Part shown: in pieces, positions 48,202 to 62,074 of the stretch
Numbering within the stretch: position 1 is the stretch's first letter
How the letters are laid out: each line of letters begins with the position of its first letter
Origin: Sabellastarte sp. h YS-2021
Taxonomy: Eukaryota; Annelida; Polychaeta; Sabellida; Sabellidae
Direction: 5' to 3'
NCBI GenBank assembly: GCA_964017235.1
Contig: OZ024935.1
Location: 89,991,052-90,055,051 of the forward strand
Length of the DNA stretch: 64,000 nt
The notes under the pieces: model-generated
What the model saw: only the letters and a program-made list of their open reading frames with translations
Told to the model about the DNA's origin: nothing
The model's database searches: none
Made by a program: the position numbers and the translations under genes

Positions 48202-51200
48202 GTGTATTCATTAAGAAATACATACCAAGCTCAAAATACATGTATTGGGAGTGCATGTAGCGAGGGTACCATCAACAAGAAAATCAGCTCAAAACACCCC
48301 TTAAATGGGTTGGATCTGGTTCAGATTTTCACAGGAAAATCAGTTTCCACCATAGAATTAAATTGCATTTGTCTGACAAACTCGAGGGCCATATTTGGAA
48401 TTTCAGTTTTTCGGGGTGTGGACCTGGTCTGCCCCCCCTCATGAGGGGTAATTTCAGGTATATCATATTGTGGTCAATCTGGAGCACTTATGGAATTTCA
48501 GACATGTTTTGATCAGAAATGAGGACATTTTAGGCACATTTGGAGCATTACATGTCTGAACACAAATTATTTAACCCGAATATTGCTGTTAAAATGGTGT
48601 AAAATACATGTAAATCAGCCCAAATGAGTAGTAAATGTTGGTCTATAATTCTGAAATTTGGCAAGAAAATAGTCTGTAACCCACTAAATCTGACTGCATA
48701 GGTTTTAGAATTACATCCAGTATAGCAGTGACTACTGGTGTGGTATATAGGCCCCAGGAGGCCTGTAATTCGCCTTCTGGGGGGTGCCTTAAGATTTGCT
48801 CATATTTTGACCAATAAGGCAGAAGTGAGGCTGTAAACCATATTTTTGGCGAGAGTGGGCACCACTAAAAGAGAAATAAGTAGTGTATTCATTAAGAAAT
48901 ACATACCAAGCTCAAAATACATGTATTGGGAGTGCATGTAGCGAGGGTACCATCAACAAGAAAATCAGCTCAAAACACCCCTTAAATGGGTTGGATCTGG
49001 TTCAGATTTTCACAGGAAACTCAGTTTCCACCATAGAATTAAATTGCACTTGTCTGACAAACTCGAGGGCCATATTTGGAATTTCAGTTTTTCGGGGTGT
49101 GGACCTGGTCTGCCCCCCCTCATGAGGGGTAATTTCAGGTATATCATATTGTGGTCAATCTGGAGCACTTATGGAATTTCAGACATGTTTTGATCAGAAA
49201 TGAGGACATTTTAGGCACATTTGGAGCAGTGACTACTGGTGTGGTATATAGGCCCCAGGAGGCCTGTAATTCGCCTTCTGGGGGGTGCCTTAAGATTTGC
49301 TCATATTTTGACCAATAAGGCAGAAGTGAGGCTGTAAACCATATTTTTTGGCGAGAGTGGGCACCACTAAAAGAGAAATAAGTAGTGTATTCATTAAGAA
49401 ATACATACCAAGCTCAAAATACATGTATTGGGAGTGCATGTAGCGAGGGTACCATCAACAAGAAAATCAGCTCAAAACACCCCTTAAATGGGTTGGATCT
49501 GGTTCAGATTTTCACAGGAAACTCAGTTTCCACCATAGAATTAAATTGCATTTGTCTGACAAACTCGAGGGCCATATTTGGAATTTCAGTTTTTCGGGGT
49601 GTGGACCTGGTCTGCCCCCCCTCATGAGGGGTAATTTCAGGTATATCATATTGTGGTCAATCTGGAGCACTTATGGAATTTCAGACATGTTTTGATCAGA
49701 AATGAGGACATTTTAGGCACATTTGGAGCATTACATGTCTGAACACAAATTATTTAACCCGAATATTGCTGTTAAAATGGTGTAAAATACATGTAAATCA
49801 GCCCAAATGAGTAGTAAATGTTGGTCTATAATTCTGAAATTTGGCAAGAAAATAGTCTGTAACCCACTAAATCTGACTGCATAGGTTTTAGAATTACATC
49901 CAGTATAGCAGTGACTACTGGTGTGGTATATAGGCCCCAGGAGGCCTGTAATTCGCCTTCTGGGGGGTGCCTTAAGATTTGCTCATATTTTGACCAATAA
50001 GGCAGAAGTGAGGCTGTAAACCATATTTTTTGGCGAGAGTGGGCACCACTAAAAGAGAAATAAGTAGTGTATTCATTAAGAAATACATACCAAGCTCAAA
50101 ATACATGTATTGGGAGTGCATGTAGCGAGGGTACCATCAACAAGAAAATCAGCTCAAAACACCCCTTAAATGGGTTGGATCTGGTTCAGATTTTCACAGG
50201 AAACTCAGTTTCCACCATAGAATTAAATTGCATTTGTCTGACAAACTCGAGGGCCATATTTGGAATTTCAGTTTTTCGGGGTGTGGACCTGGTCTGCCCC
50301 CCCTCATGAGGGGTAATTTCAGGTATATCATATTGTGGTCAATCTGGAGCACTTATGGAATTTCAGACATGTTTTGATCAGAAATGAGGACATTTTAGGC
50401 ACATTTGGAGCATTACATGTCTGAACACAAATTATTTAACCCGAATATTGCTGTTAAAATGGTGTAAAATACATGTAAATCAGCCCAAATGAGTAGTAAA
50501 TGTTGGTCTATAATTCTGAAATTTGGCAAGAAAATAGTCTGTAACCCACTAAATCTGACTGCATAGGTTTTAGAATTACATCCAGTATAGCAGTGACTAC
50601 TGGTGTGGTATATAGGCCCCAGGAGGCCTGTAATTCGCCTTCTGGGGGTGCCTTAAGATTTGCTCATATTTTGACCAATAAGGCAGAAGTGAGGCTGTAA
50701 ACCATATTTTTGGCGAGAGTGGGCACCACTAAAAGAGAAATAAGTAGTGTATTCATTAAGAAATACATACCAAGCTCAAAATACATGTATTGGGAGTGCA
50801 TGTAGCGAGGGTACCATCAACAAGAAAATCAGCTCAAAACACCCCTTAAATGGGTTGGATCTGGTTCAGATTTTCACAGGAAACTCAGTTTCCACCATAG
50901 AATTAAATTGCATTTGTCTGACAAACTCGAGGGCCATATTTGGAATTTCAGTTTTTCGGGGTGTGGACCTGGTCTGCCCCCCCTCATGAGGGGTAATTTC
51001 AGGTATATCATATTGTGGTCAATCTGGAGCACTTATGGAATTTCAGACATGTTTTGATCAGAAATGAGGACATTTTAGGCACATTTGGAGCAGTGACTAC
51101 TGGTGTGGTATATAGGCCCCAGGAGGCCTGTAATTCGCCTTCTGGGGGGTGCCTTAAGATTTGCTCATATTTTGACCAATAAGGCAGAAGTGAGGCTGTA

Positions 51201-54200
51201 AACCATATTTTTTGGCGAGAGTGGGCACCACTAAAAGAGAAATAAGTAGTGTATTCATTAAGAAATACATACCAAGCTCAAAATACATGTATTGGGAGTG
51301 CATGTAGCGAGGGTACCATCAACAAGAAAATCAGCTCAAAACACCCCTTAAATGGGTTGGATCTGGTTCAGATTTTCACAGGAAAATCAGTTTCCACCAT
51401 AGAATTAAATTGCATTTGTCTGACAAACTCGAGGGCCATATTTGGAATTTCAGTTTTTCGGGGTGTGGACCTGGTCTGCCCCCCCTCATGAGGGGTAATT
51501 TCAGGTATATCATATTGTGGTCAATCTGGAGCACTTATGGAATTTCAGACATGTTTTGATCAGAAATGAGGACATTTTAGGCACATTTGGAGCATTACAT
51601 GTCTGAACACAAATTATTTAACCCGAATATTGCTGTTAAAATGGTGTAAAATACATGTAAATCAGCCCAAATGAGTAGTAAATGTTGGTCTATAATTCTG
51701 AAATTTGGCAAGAAAATAGTCTGTAACCCACTAAATCTGACTGCATAGGTTTTAGAATTACATCCAGTATAGCAGTGACTACTGGTGTGGTATATAGGCC
51801 CCAGGAGGCCTGTAATTCGCCTTCTGGGGGGTGCCTTAAGATTTGCTCATATTTTGACCAATAAGGCAGAAGTGAGGCTGTAAACCATATTTTTGGCGAG
51901 AGTGGGCACCACTAAAAGAGAAATAAGTAGTGTATTCATTAAGAAATACATACCAAGCTCAAAATACATGTATTGGGAGTGCATGTAGCGAGGGTACCAT
52001 CAACAAGAAAATCAGCTCAAAACACCCCTTAAATGGGTTGGATCTGGTTCAGATTTTCACAGGAAACTCAGTTTCCACCATAGAATTAAATTGCATTTGT
52101 CTGACAAACTCGAGGGCCATATTTGGAATTTCAGTTTTTCGGGGTGTGGACCTGGTCTGCCCCCCCTCATGAGGGGTAATTTCAGGTATATCATATTGTG
52201 GTCAATCTGGAGCACTTATGGAATTTCAGACATGTTTTGATCAGAAATGAGGACATTTTAGGCACATTTGGAGCAGTGACTACTGGTGTGGTATATAGGC
52301 CCCAGGAGGCCTGTAATTCGCCTTCTGGGGGGTGCCTTAAGATTTGCTCATATTTTGACCAATAAGGCAGAAGTGAGGCTGTAAACCATATTTTTTGGCG
52401 AGAGTGGGCACCACTAAAAGAGAAATAAGTAGTGTATTCATTAAGAAATACATACCAAGCTCAAAATACATGTATTGGGAGTGCATGTAGCGAGGGTACC
52501 ATCAACAAGAAAATCAGCTCAAAACACCCCTTAAATGGGTTGGATCTGGTTCAGATTTTCACAGGAAAATCAGTTTCCACCATAGAATTAAATTGCATTT
52601 GTCTGACAAACTCGAGGGCCATATTTGGAATTTCAGTTTTTCGGGGTGTGGACCTGGTCTGCCCCCCCTCATGAGGGGTAATTTCAGGTATATCATATTG
52701 TGGTCAATCTGGAGCACTTATGGAATTTCAGACATGTTTTGATCAGAAATGAGGACATTTTAGGCACATTTGGAGCATTACATGTCTGAACACAAATTAT
52801 TTAACCCGAATATTGCTGTTAAAATGGTGTAAAATACATGTAAATCAGCCCAAATGAGTAGTAAATGTTGGTCTATAATTCTGAAATTTGGCAAGAAAAT
52901 AGTCTGTAACCCACTAAATCTGACTGCATAGGTTTTAGAATTACATCCAGTATAGCAGTGACTACTGGTGTGGTATATAGGCCCCAGGAGGCCTGTAATT
53001 CGCCTTCTGGGGGGTGCCTTAAGATTTGCTCATATTTTGACCAATAAGGCAGAAGTGAGGCTGTAAACCATATTTTTGGCGAGAGTGGGCACCACTAAAA
53101 GAGAAATAAGTAGTGTATTCATTAAGAAATACATACCAAGCTCAAAATACATGTATTGGGAGTGCATGTAGCGAGGGTACCATCAACAAGAAAATCAGCT
53201 CAAAACACCCCTTAAATGGGTTGGATCTGGTTCAGATTTTCACAGGAAACTCAGTTTCCACCATAGAATTAAATTGCACTTGTCTGACAAACTCGAGGGC
53301 CATATTTGGAATTTCAGTTTTTCGGGGTGTGGACCTGGTCTGCCCCCCCTCATGAGGGGTAATTTCAGGTATATCATATTGTGGTCAATCTGGAGCACTT
53401 ATGGAATTTCAGACATGTTTTGATCAGAAATGAGGACATTTTAGGCACATTTGGAGCAGTGACTACTGGTGTGGTATATAGGCCCCAGGAGGCCTGTAAT
53501 TCGCCTTCTGGGGGGTGCCTTAAGATTTGCTCATATTTTGACCAATAAGGCAGAAGTGAGGCTGTAAACCATATTTTTTGGCGAGAGTGGGCACCACTAA
53601 AAGAGAAATAAGTAGTGTATTCATTAAGAAATACATACCAAGCTCAAAATACATGTATTGGGAGTGCATGTAGCGAGGGTACCATCAACAAGAAAATCAG
53701 CTCAAAACACCCCTTAAATGGGTTGGATCTGGTTCAGATTTTCACAGGAAACTCAGTTTCCACCATAGAATTAAATTGCATTTGTCTGACAAACTCGAGG
53801 GCCATATTTGGAATTTCAGTTTTTCGGGGTGTGGACCTGGTCTGCCCCCCCTCATGAGGGGTAATTTCAGGTATATCATATTGTGGTCAATCTGGAGCAC
53901 TTATGGAATTTCAGACATGTTTTGATCAGAAATGAGGACATTTTAGGCACATTTGGAGCATTACATGTCTGAACACAAATTATTTAACCCGAATATTGCT
54001 GTTAAAATGGTGTAAAATACATGTAAATCAGCCCAAATGAGTAGTAAATGTTGGTCTATAATTCTGAAATTTGGCAAGAAAATAGTCTGTAACCCACTAA
54101 ATCTGACTGCATAGGTTTTAGAATTACATCCAGTATAGCAGTGACTACTGGTGTGGTATATAGGCCCCAGGAGGCCTGTAATTCGCCTTCTGGGGGGTGC

Positions 54201-55478
54201 CTTAAGATTTGCTCATATTTTGACCAATAAGGCAGAAGTGAGGCTGTAAACCATATTTTTTGGCGAGAGTGGGCACCACTAAAAGAGAAATAAGTAGTGT
54301 ATTCATTAAGAAATACATACCAAGCTCAAAATACATGTATTGGGAGTGCATGTAGCGAGGGTACCATCAACAAGAAAATCAGCTCAAAACACCCCTTAAA
54401 TGGGTTGGATCTGGTTCAGATTTTCACAGGAAACTCAGTTTCCACCATAGAATTAAATTGCATTTGTCTGACAAACTCGAGGGCCATATTTGGAATTTCA
54501 GTTTTTCGGGGTGTGGACCTGGTCTGCCCCCCCTCATGAGGGGTAATTTCAGGTATATCATATTGTGGTCAATCTGGAGCACTTATGGAATTTCAGACAT
54601 GTTTTGATCAGAAATGAGGACATTTTAGGCACATTTGGAGCATTACATGTCTGAACACAAATTATTTAACCCGAATATTGCTGTTAAAATGGTGTAAAAT
54701 ACATGTAAATCAGCCCAAATGAGTAGTAAATGTTGGTCTATAATTCTGAAATTTGGCAAGAAAATAGTCTGTAACCCACTAAATCTGACTGCATAGGTTT
54801 TAGAATTACATCCAGTATAGCAGTGACTACTGGTGTGGTATATAGGCCCCAGGAGGCCTGTAATTCGCCTTCTGGGGGTGCCTTAAGATTTGCTCATATT
54901 TTGACCAATAAGGCAGAAGTGAGGCTGTAAACCATATTTTTGGCGAGAGTGGGCACCACTAAAAGAGAAATAAGTAGTGTATTCATTAAGAAATACATAC
55001 CAAGCTCAAAATACATGTATTGGGAGTGCATGTAGCGAGGGTACCATCAACAAGAAAATCAGCTCAAAACACCCCTTAAATGGGTTGGATCTGGTTCAGA
55101 TTTTCACAGGAAACTCAGTTTCCACCATAGAATTAAATTGCATTTGTCTGACAAACTCGAGGGCCATATTTGGAATTTCAGTTTTTCGGGGTGTGGACCT
55201 GGTCTGCCCCCCCTCATGAGGGGTAATTTCAGGTATATCATATTGTGGTCAATCTGGAGCACTTATGGAATTTCAGACATGTTTTGATCAGAAATGAGGA
55301 CATTTTAGGCACATTTGGAGCAGTGACTACTGGTGTGGTATATAGGCCCCAGGAGGCCTGTAATTCGCCTTCTGGGGGGTGCCTTAAGATTTGCTCATAT
55401 TTTGACCAATAAGGCAGAAGTGAGGCTGTAAACCATATTTTTTGGCGAGAGTGGGCACCACTAAAAGAGAAATAAGTA
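48202..55478. repeat. Five-unit 3047-bp higher-order repeat, two copies
   Basis: 48202-51248 and 52432-55478 have the same unit order (L, S, L, L, S), the same step lengths (681, 502, 681/682, 680 and 502 bp), the same GGAAAATCAG then TGCACTTG markers in the first two units, the same six-T tract after an L unit, and the same one-G loss near 50645 and 54875. An SL block of 1183 bp (51249-52431) separates them. A related block at 42107-45835 has one more L unit. Confidence 0.88.
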
Positions 55479-57342
55479 GTGTATTCATTAAGAAATACAT
55501 ACCAAGCTCAAAATACATGTATTGGGAGTGCATGTAGCGAGGGTACCATCAACAAGAAAATCAGCTCAAAACACCCCTTAAATGGGTTGGATCTGGTTCA
55601 GATTTTCACAGGAAAATCAGTTTCCACCATAGAATTAAATTGCATTTGTCTGACAAACTCGAGGGCCATATTTGGAATTTCAGTTTTTCGGGGTGTGGAC
55701 CTGGTCTGCCCCCCCTCATGAGGGGTAATTTCAGGTATATCATATTGTGGTCAATCTGGAGCACTTATGGAATTTCAGACATGTTTTGATCAGAAATGAG
55801 GACATTTTAGGCACATTTGGAGCATTACATGTCTGAACACAAATTATTTAACCCGAATATTGCTGTTAAAATGGTGTAAAATACATGTAAATCAGCCCAA
55901 ATGAGTAGTAAATGTTGGTCTATAATTCTGAAATTTGGCAAGAAAATAGTCTGTAACCCACTAAATCTGACTGCATAGGTTTTAGAATTACATCCAGTAT
56001 AGCAGTGACTACTGGTGTGGTATATAGGCCCCAGGAGGCCTGTAATTCGCCTTCTGGGGGGTGCCTTAAGATTTGCTCATATTTTGACCAATAAGGCAGA
56101 AGTGAGGCTGTAAACCATATTTTTGGCGAGAGTGGGCACCACTAAAAGAGAAATAAGTAGTGTATTCATTAAGAAATACATACCAAGCTCAAAATACATG
56201 TATTGGGAGTGCATGTAGCGAGGGTACCATCAACAAGAAAATCAGCTCAAAACACCCCTTAAATGAGTTGGATCTGGTTCAGATTTTCACAGGAAACTCA
56301 GTTTCCACCATAGAATTAAATTGCACTTGTCTGACAAACTCGAGGGCCATATTTGGAATTTCAGTTTTTCGGGGTGTGGACCTGGTCTGCCCCCCCTCAT
56401 GAGGGGTAATTTCAGGTATATCATATTGTGGTCAATCTGGAGCACTTATGGAATTTCAGACATGTTTTGATCAGAAATGAGGACATTTTAGGCACATTTG
56501 GAGCAGTGACTACTGGTGTGGTATATAGGCCCCAGGAGGCCTGTAATTCGCCTTCTGGGGGGTGCCTTAAGATTTGCTCATATTTTGACCAATAAGGCAG
56601 AAGTGAGGCTGTAAACCATATTTTTTGGCGAGAGTGGGCACCACTAAAAGAGAAATAAGTAGTGTATTCATTAAGAAATACATACCAAGCTCAAAATACA
56701 TGTATTGGGAGTGCATGTAGCGAGGGTACCATCAACAAGAAAATCAGCTCAAAACACCCCTTAAATGGGTTGGATCTGGTTCAGATTTTCACAGGAAACT
56801 CAGTTTCCACCATAGAATTAAATTGCATTTGTCTGACAAACTCGAGGGCCATATTTGGAATTTCAGTTTTTCGGGGTGTGGACCTGGTCTGCCCCCCCTC
56901 ATGAGGGGTAATTTCAGGTATATCATATTGTGGTCAATCTGGAGCACTTATGGAATTTCAGACATGTTTTGATCAGAAATGAGGACATTTTAGGCACATT
57001 TGGAGCATTACATGTCTGAACACAAATTATTTAACCCGAATATTGCTGTTAAAATGGTGTAAAATACATGTAAATCAGCCCAAATGAGTAGTAAATGTTG
57101 GTCTATAATTCTGAAATTTGGCAAGAAAATAGTCTGTAACCCACTAAATCTGACTGCATAGGTTTTAGAATTACATCCAGTATAGCAGTGACTACTGGTG
57201 TGGTATATAGGCCCCAGGAGGCCTGTAATTCGCCTTCTGGGGGGTGCCTTAAGATTTGCTCATATTTTGACCAATAAGGCAGAAGTGAGGCTGTAAACCA
57301 TATTTTTGGCGAGAGTGGGCACCACTAAAAGAGAAATAAGTA

Positions 57343-60300
57343 GTGTATTCATTAAGAAATACATACCAAGCTCAAAATACATGTATTGGGAGTGCATGTA
57401 GCGAGGGTACCATCAACAAGAAAATCAGCTCAAAACACCCCTTAAATGGGTTGGATCTGGTTCAGATTTTCACAGGAAACTCAGTTTCCACCATAGAATT
57501 AAATTGCATTTGTCTGACAAACTCGAGGGCCATATTTGGAATTTCAGTTTTTCGGGGTGTGGACCTGGTCTGCCCCCCCTCATGAGGGGTAATTTTAGGT
57601 ATATCATATTGTGGTCAATCTGGAGCACTTATGGAATTTCCGACATGTTTTGATCAGAAATGAGGACATTTTAGGCACATTTGGAGCAGTGACTACTGGT
57701 GTGGTATATAGGCCCCAGGAGGCCTGTAATTCGCCTTCTGGGGGGTGCCTTAAGATTTGCTCATATTTTGACCAATAAGGCAGAAGTGAGGCTGTAAACC
57801 ATATTTTTTGGCGAGAGTGGGCACCACTAAAAGAGAAATAAGTAGTGTATTCATTAAGAAATACATACCAAGCTCAAAATACATGTATTGGGAGTGCATG
57901 TAGCGAGGGTACCATCAACAAGAAAATCAGCTCAAAACACCCCTTAAATGGGTTGGATCTGGTTCAGATTTTCACAGGAAACTCAGTTTCCACCATAGAA
58001 TTAAATTGCATTTGTCTGACAAACTCGAGGGCCATATTTGGAATTTCAGTTTTTCGGGGTGTGGACCTGGTCTGCCCCCCCTCATGAGGGGTAATTTCAG
58101 GTATATCATATTGTGGTCAATCTGGAGCACTTATGGAATTTCAGACATGTTTTGATCAGAAATGAGGACATTTTAGGCACATTTGGAGCATTACATGTCT
58201 GAACACAAATTATTTAACCCGAATATTGCTGTTAAAATGGTGTAAAATACATGTAAATCAGCCCAAATGAGTAGTAAATGTTGGTCTATAATTCTGAAAT
58301 TTGGCAAGAAAATTGTCTGTCACCCACTAAATCTGACTGCATAGGTTTTAGAATTACATCCAGTATAGCAGTGACTACTGGTGTGGTATATAGGCCCCAG
58401 GAGGCCTGTAATTCGCCTTCTGGGGGGTGCCTTAAGATTTGCTCATATTTTGACCAATAAGGCAGAAGTGAGGCTGTAAACCATATTTTTGGCGAGAGTG
58501 GGCACCACTAAAAGAGAAATAAGTAGTGTATTCATTAAGAAATACATACCAAGCTCAAAATACATGTATTGGGAGTGCATGTAGCGAGGGTACCATCAAC
58601 AAGAAAATCAGCTCAAAACACCCCTTAAATGGGTTGGATCTGGTTCAGATTTTCACAGGAAACTCAGTTTCCACCATAGAATTAAATTGCATTTGTCTGA
58701 CAAACTCGAGGGCCATATTTGGAATTTCAGTTTTTCGGGGTGTGGACCTGGTCTGCCCCCCCTCATGAGGGGTAATTTCAGGTATATCATATTGTGGTCA
58801 ATCTGGAACACTTATGGAATTTCAGACATGTTTTGATCAGAAATGAGGACATTTTAGGCACATTTGGAGCAGTGACTACTGGTGTGGTATATAGGCCCCA
58901 GGAGGCCTGTAATTCGCCTTCTGGGGGGTGCCTTAAGATTTGCTCATATTTTGACCAATAAGGCAGAAGTGAGGCTGTAAACCATATTTTTTGGCGAGAG
59001 TGGGCACCACTAAAAGAGAAATAAGTAGTGTATTCATTAAGAAATACATACCAAGCTCAAAATACATGTATTGGGAGTGCATGTAGCGAGGGTACCATCA
59101 ACAAGAAAATCAGCTCAAAACACCCCTTAAATGGGTTGGATCTGGTTCAGATTTTCACAGGAAACTCAGTTTCCACCATAGAATTAAATTGCATTTGTCT
59201 GACAAACTCGAGGGCCATATTTGGAATTTCAGTTTTTCGGGGTGTGGACCTGGTCTGCCCCCCCTCATGAGGGTTAATTTCAGGTATATCATATTGTGGT
59301 CAATCTGGAGCACTTATGGAATTTCAGACATGTTTTGATCAGAAATGAGGACATTTTAGGCACATTTGGAGCATTACATGTCTGAACACAAATTATTTAA
59401 CCCGAATATTGCTGTTAAAATGGTGTAAAATACATGTAAATCAGCCCAAATGAGTAGTAAATGTTGGTCTATAATTCTGAAATTTGGCAAGAAAATTGTC
59501 TGTCACCCACTAAATCTGACTGCATAGGTTTTAGAATTACATCCAGTATAGCAGTGACTACTGGTGTGGTATATAGGCCCCAGGAGGCCTGTAATTCGCC
59601 TTCTGGGGGGTGCCTTAAGATTTGCTCATATTTTGACCAATAAGGCAGAAGTGAGGCTGTAAACCATATTTTTGGCGAGAGTGGGCACCACTAAAAGAGA
59701 AATAAGTAGTGTATTCATTAAGAAATACATACCAAGCTCAAAATACATGTATTGGGAGTGCATGTAGCGAGGGTACCATCAACAAGAAAATCAGCTCAAA
59801 ACACCCCTTAAATGGGTTGGATCTGGTTCAGATTTTCACAGGAAACTCAGTTTCCACCATAGAATTAAATTGCATTTGTCTGACAAACTCGAGGGCCATA
59901 TTTGGAATTTCAGTTTTTCGGGGTGTGGACCTGGTCTGCCCCCCCTCATGAGGGGTAATTTTAGGTATATCATATTGTGGTCAATCTGGAGCACTTATGG
60001 AATTTCCGACATGTTTTGATCAGAAATGAGGACATTTTAGGCACATTTGGAGCAGTGACTACTGGTGTGGTATATAGGCCCCAGGAGGCCTGTAATTCGC
60101 CTTCTGGGGGGTGCCTTAAGATTTGCTCATATTTTGACCAATAAGGCAGAAGTGAGGCTGTAAACCATATTTTTTGGCGAGAGTGGGCACCACTAAAAGA
60201 GAAATAAGTAGTGTATTCATTAAGAAATACATACCAAGCTCAAAATACATGTATTGGGAGTGCATGTAGCGAGGGTACCATCAACAAGAAAATCAGCTCA

Positions 60301-62074
60301 AAACACCCCTTAAATGGGTTGGATCTGGTTCAGATTTTCACAGGAAACTCAGTTTCCACCATAGAATTAAATTGCATTTGTCTGACAAACTCGAGGGCCA
60401 TATTTGGAATTTCAGTTTTTCGGGGTGTGGACCTGGTCTGCCCCCCCTCATGAGGGGTAATTTCAGGTATATCATATTGTGGTCAATCTGGAGCACTTAT
60501 GGAATTTCAGACATGTTTTGATCAGAAATGAGGACATTTTAGGCACATTTGGAGCATTACATGTCTGAACACAAATTATTTAACCCGAATATTGCTGTTA
60601 AAATGGTGTAAAATACATGTAAATCAGCCCAAATGAGTAGTAAATGTTGGTCTATAATTCTGAAATTTGGCAAGAAAATTGTCTGTCACCCACTAAATCT
60701 GACTGCATAGGTTTTAGAATTACATCCAGTATAGCAGTGACTACTGGTGTGGTATATAGGCCCCAGGAGGCCTGTAATTCGCCTTCTGGGGGGTGCCTTA
60801 AGATTTGCTCATATTTTGACCAATAAGGCAGAAGTGAGGCTGTAAACCATATTTTTGGCGAGAGTGGGCACCACTAAAAGAGAAATAAGTAGTGTATTCA
60901 TTAAGAAATACATACCAAGCTCAAAATACATGTATTGGGAGTGCATGTAGCGAGGGTACCATCAACAAGAAAATCAGCTCAAAACACCCCTTAAATGGGT
61001 TGGATCTGGTTCAGATTTTCACAGGAAACTCAGTTTCCACCATAGAATTAAATTGCATTTGTCTGACAAACTCGAGGGCCATATTTGGAATTTCAGTTTT
61101 TCGGGGTGTGGACCTGGTCTGCCCCCCCTCATGAGGGGTAATTTCAGGTATATCATATTGTGGTCAATCTGGAACACTTATGGAATTTCAGACATGTTTT
61201 GATCAGAAATGAGGACATTTTAGGCACATTTGGAGCAGTGACTACTGGTGTGGTATATAGGCCCCAGGAGGCCTGTAATTCGCCTTCTGGGGGGTGCCTT
61301 AAGATTTGCTCATATTTTGACCAATAAGGCAGAAGTGAGGCTGTAAACCATATTTTTTGGCGAGAGTGGGCACCACTAAAAGAGAAATAAGTAGTGTATT
61401 CATTAAGAAATACATACCAAGCTCAAAATACATGTATTGGGAGTGCATGTAGCGAGGGTACCATCAACAAGAAAATCAGCTCAAAACACCCCTTAAATGG
61501 GTTGGATCTGGTTCAGATTTTCACAGGAAACTCAGTTTCCACCATAGAATTAAATTGCATTTGTCTGACAAACTCGAGGGCCATATTTGGAATTTCAGTT
61601 TTTCGGGGTGTGGACCTGGTCTGCCCCCCCTCATGAGGGGTAATTTCAGGTATATCATATTGTGGTCAATCTGGAGCACTTATGGAATTTCAGACATGTT
61701 TTGATCAGAAATGAGGACATTTTAGGCATATTTGGAGCATTACATGTCTGAACACAAATTATTTAACCCGAATATTGCTGTTAAAATGGTGTAAAATACA
61801 TGTAAATCAGCCCAAATGAGTAGTAAATGTTGGTCTATAATTCTGAAATTTGGCAAGAAAATAGTCTGTCACCCACTAAATCTGACTGCATAGGTTTTAG
61901 AATTACATCCAGTATAGCAGTGACTACTGGTGTGGTATATAGGCCCCAGGAGGCCTGTAATTCGCCTTCTGGGGGGTGCCTTAAGATTTGCTCATATTTT
62001 GACCAATAAGGCAGAAGTGAGGCTGTAAACCATATTTTTGGCGAGAGTGGGCACCACTAAAAGAGAAATAAGTA
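57343..62074. repeat. Tandem duplication of a 2366-bp SLSL block
   Basis: 57343-59708 and 59709-62074 share three private variants exactly 2366 bp apart: AATTTTAGG (57596/59962), TTTCCGAC (57641/60007) and CTGGAACAC (58808/61174). This marks a recent duplication of a four-unit block. A GAGGGTTAATT variant near 59272 is in one copy only and must postdate the duplication or have been lost from the other. Confidence 0.9.
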
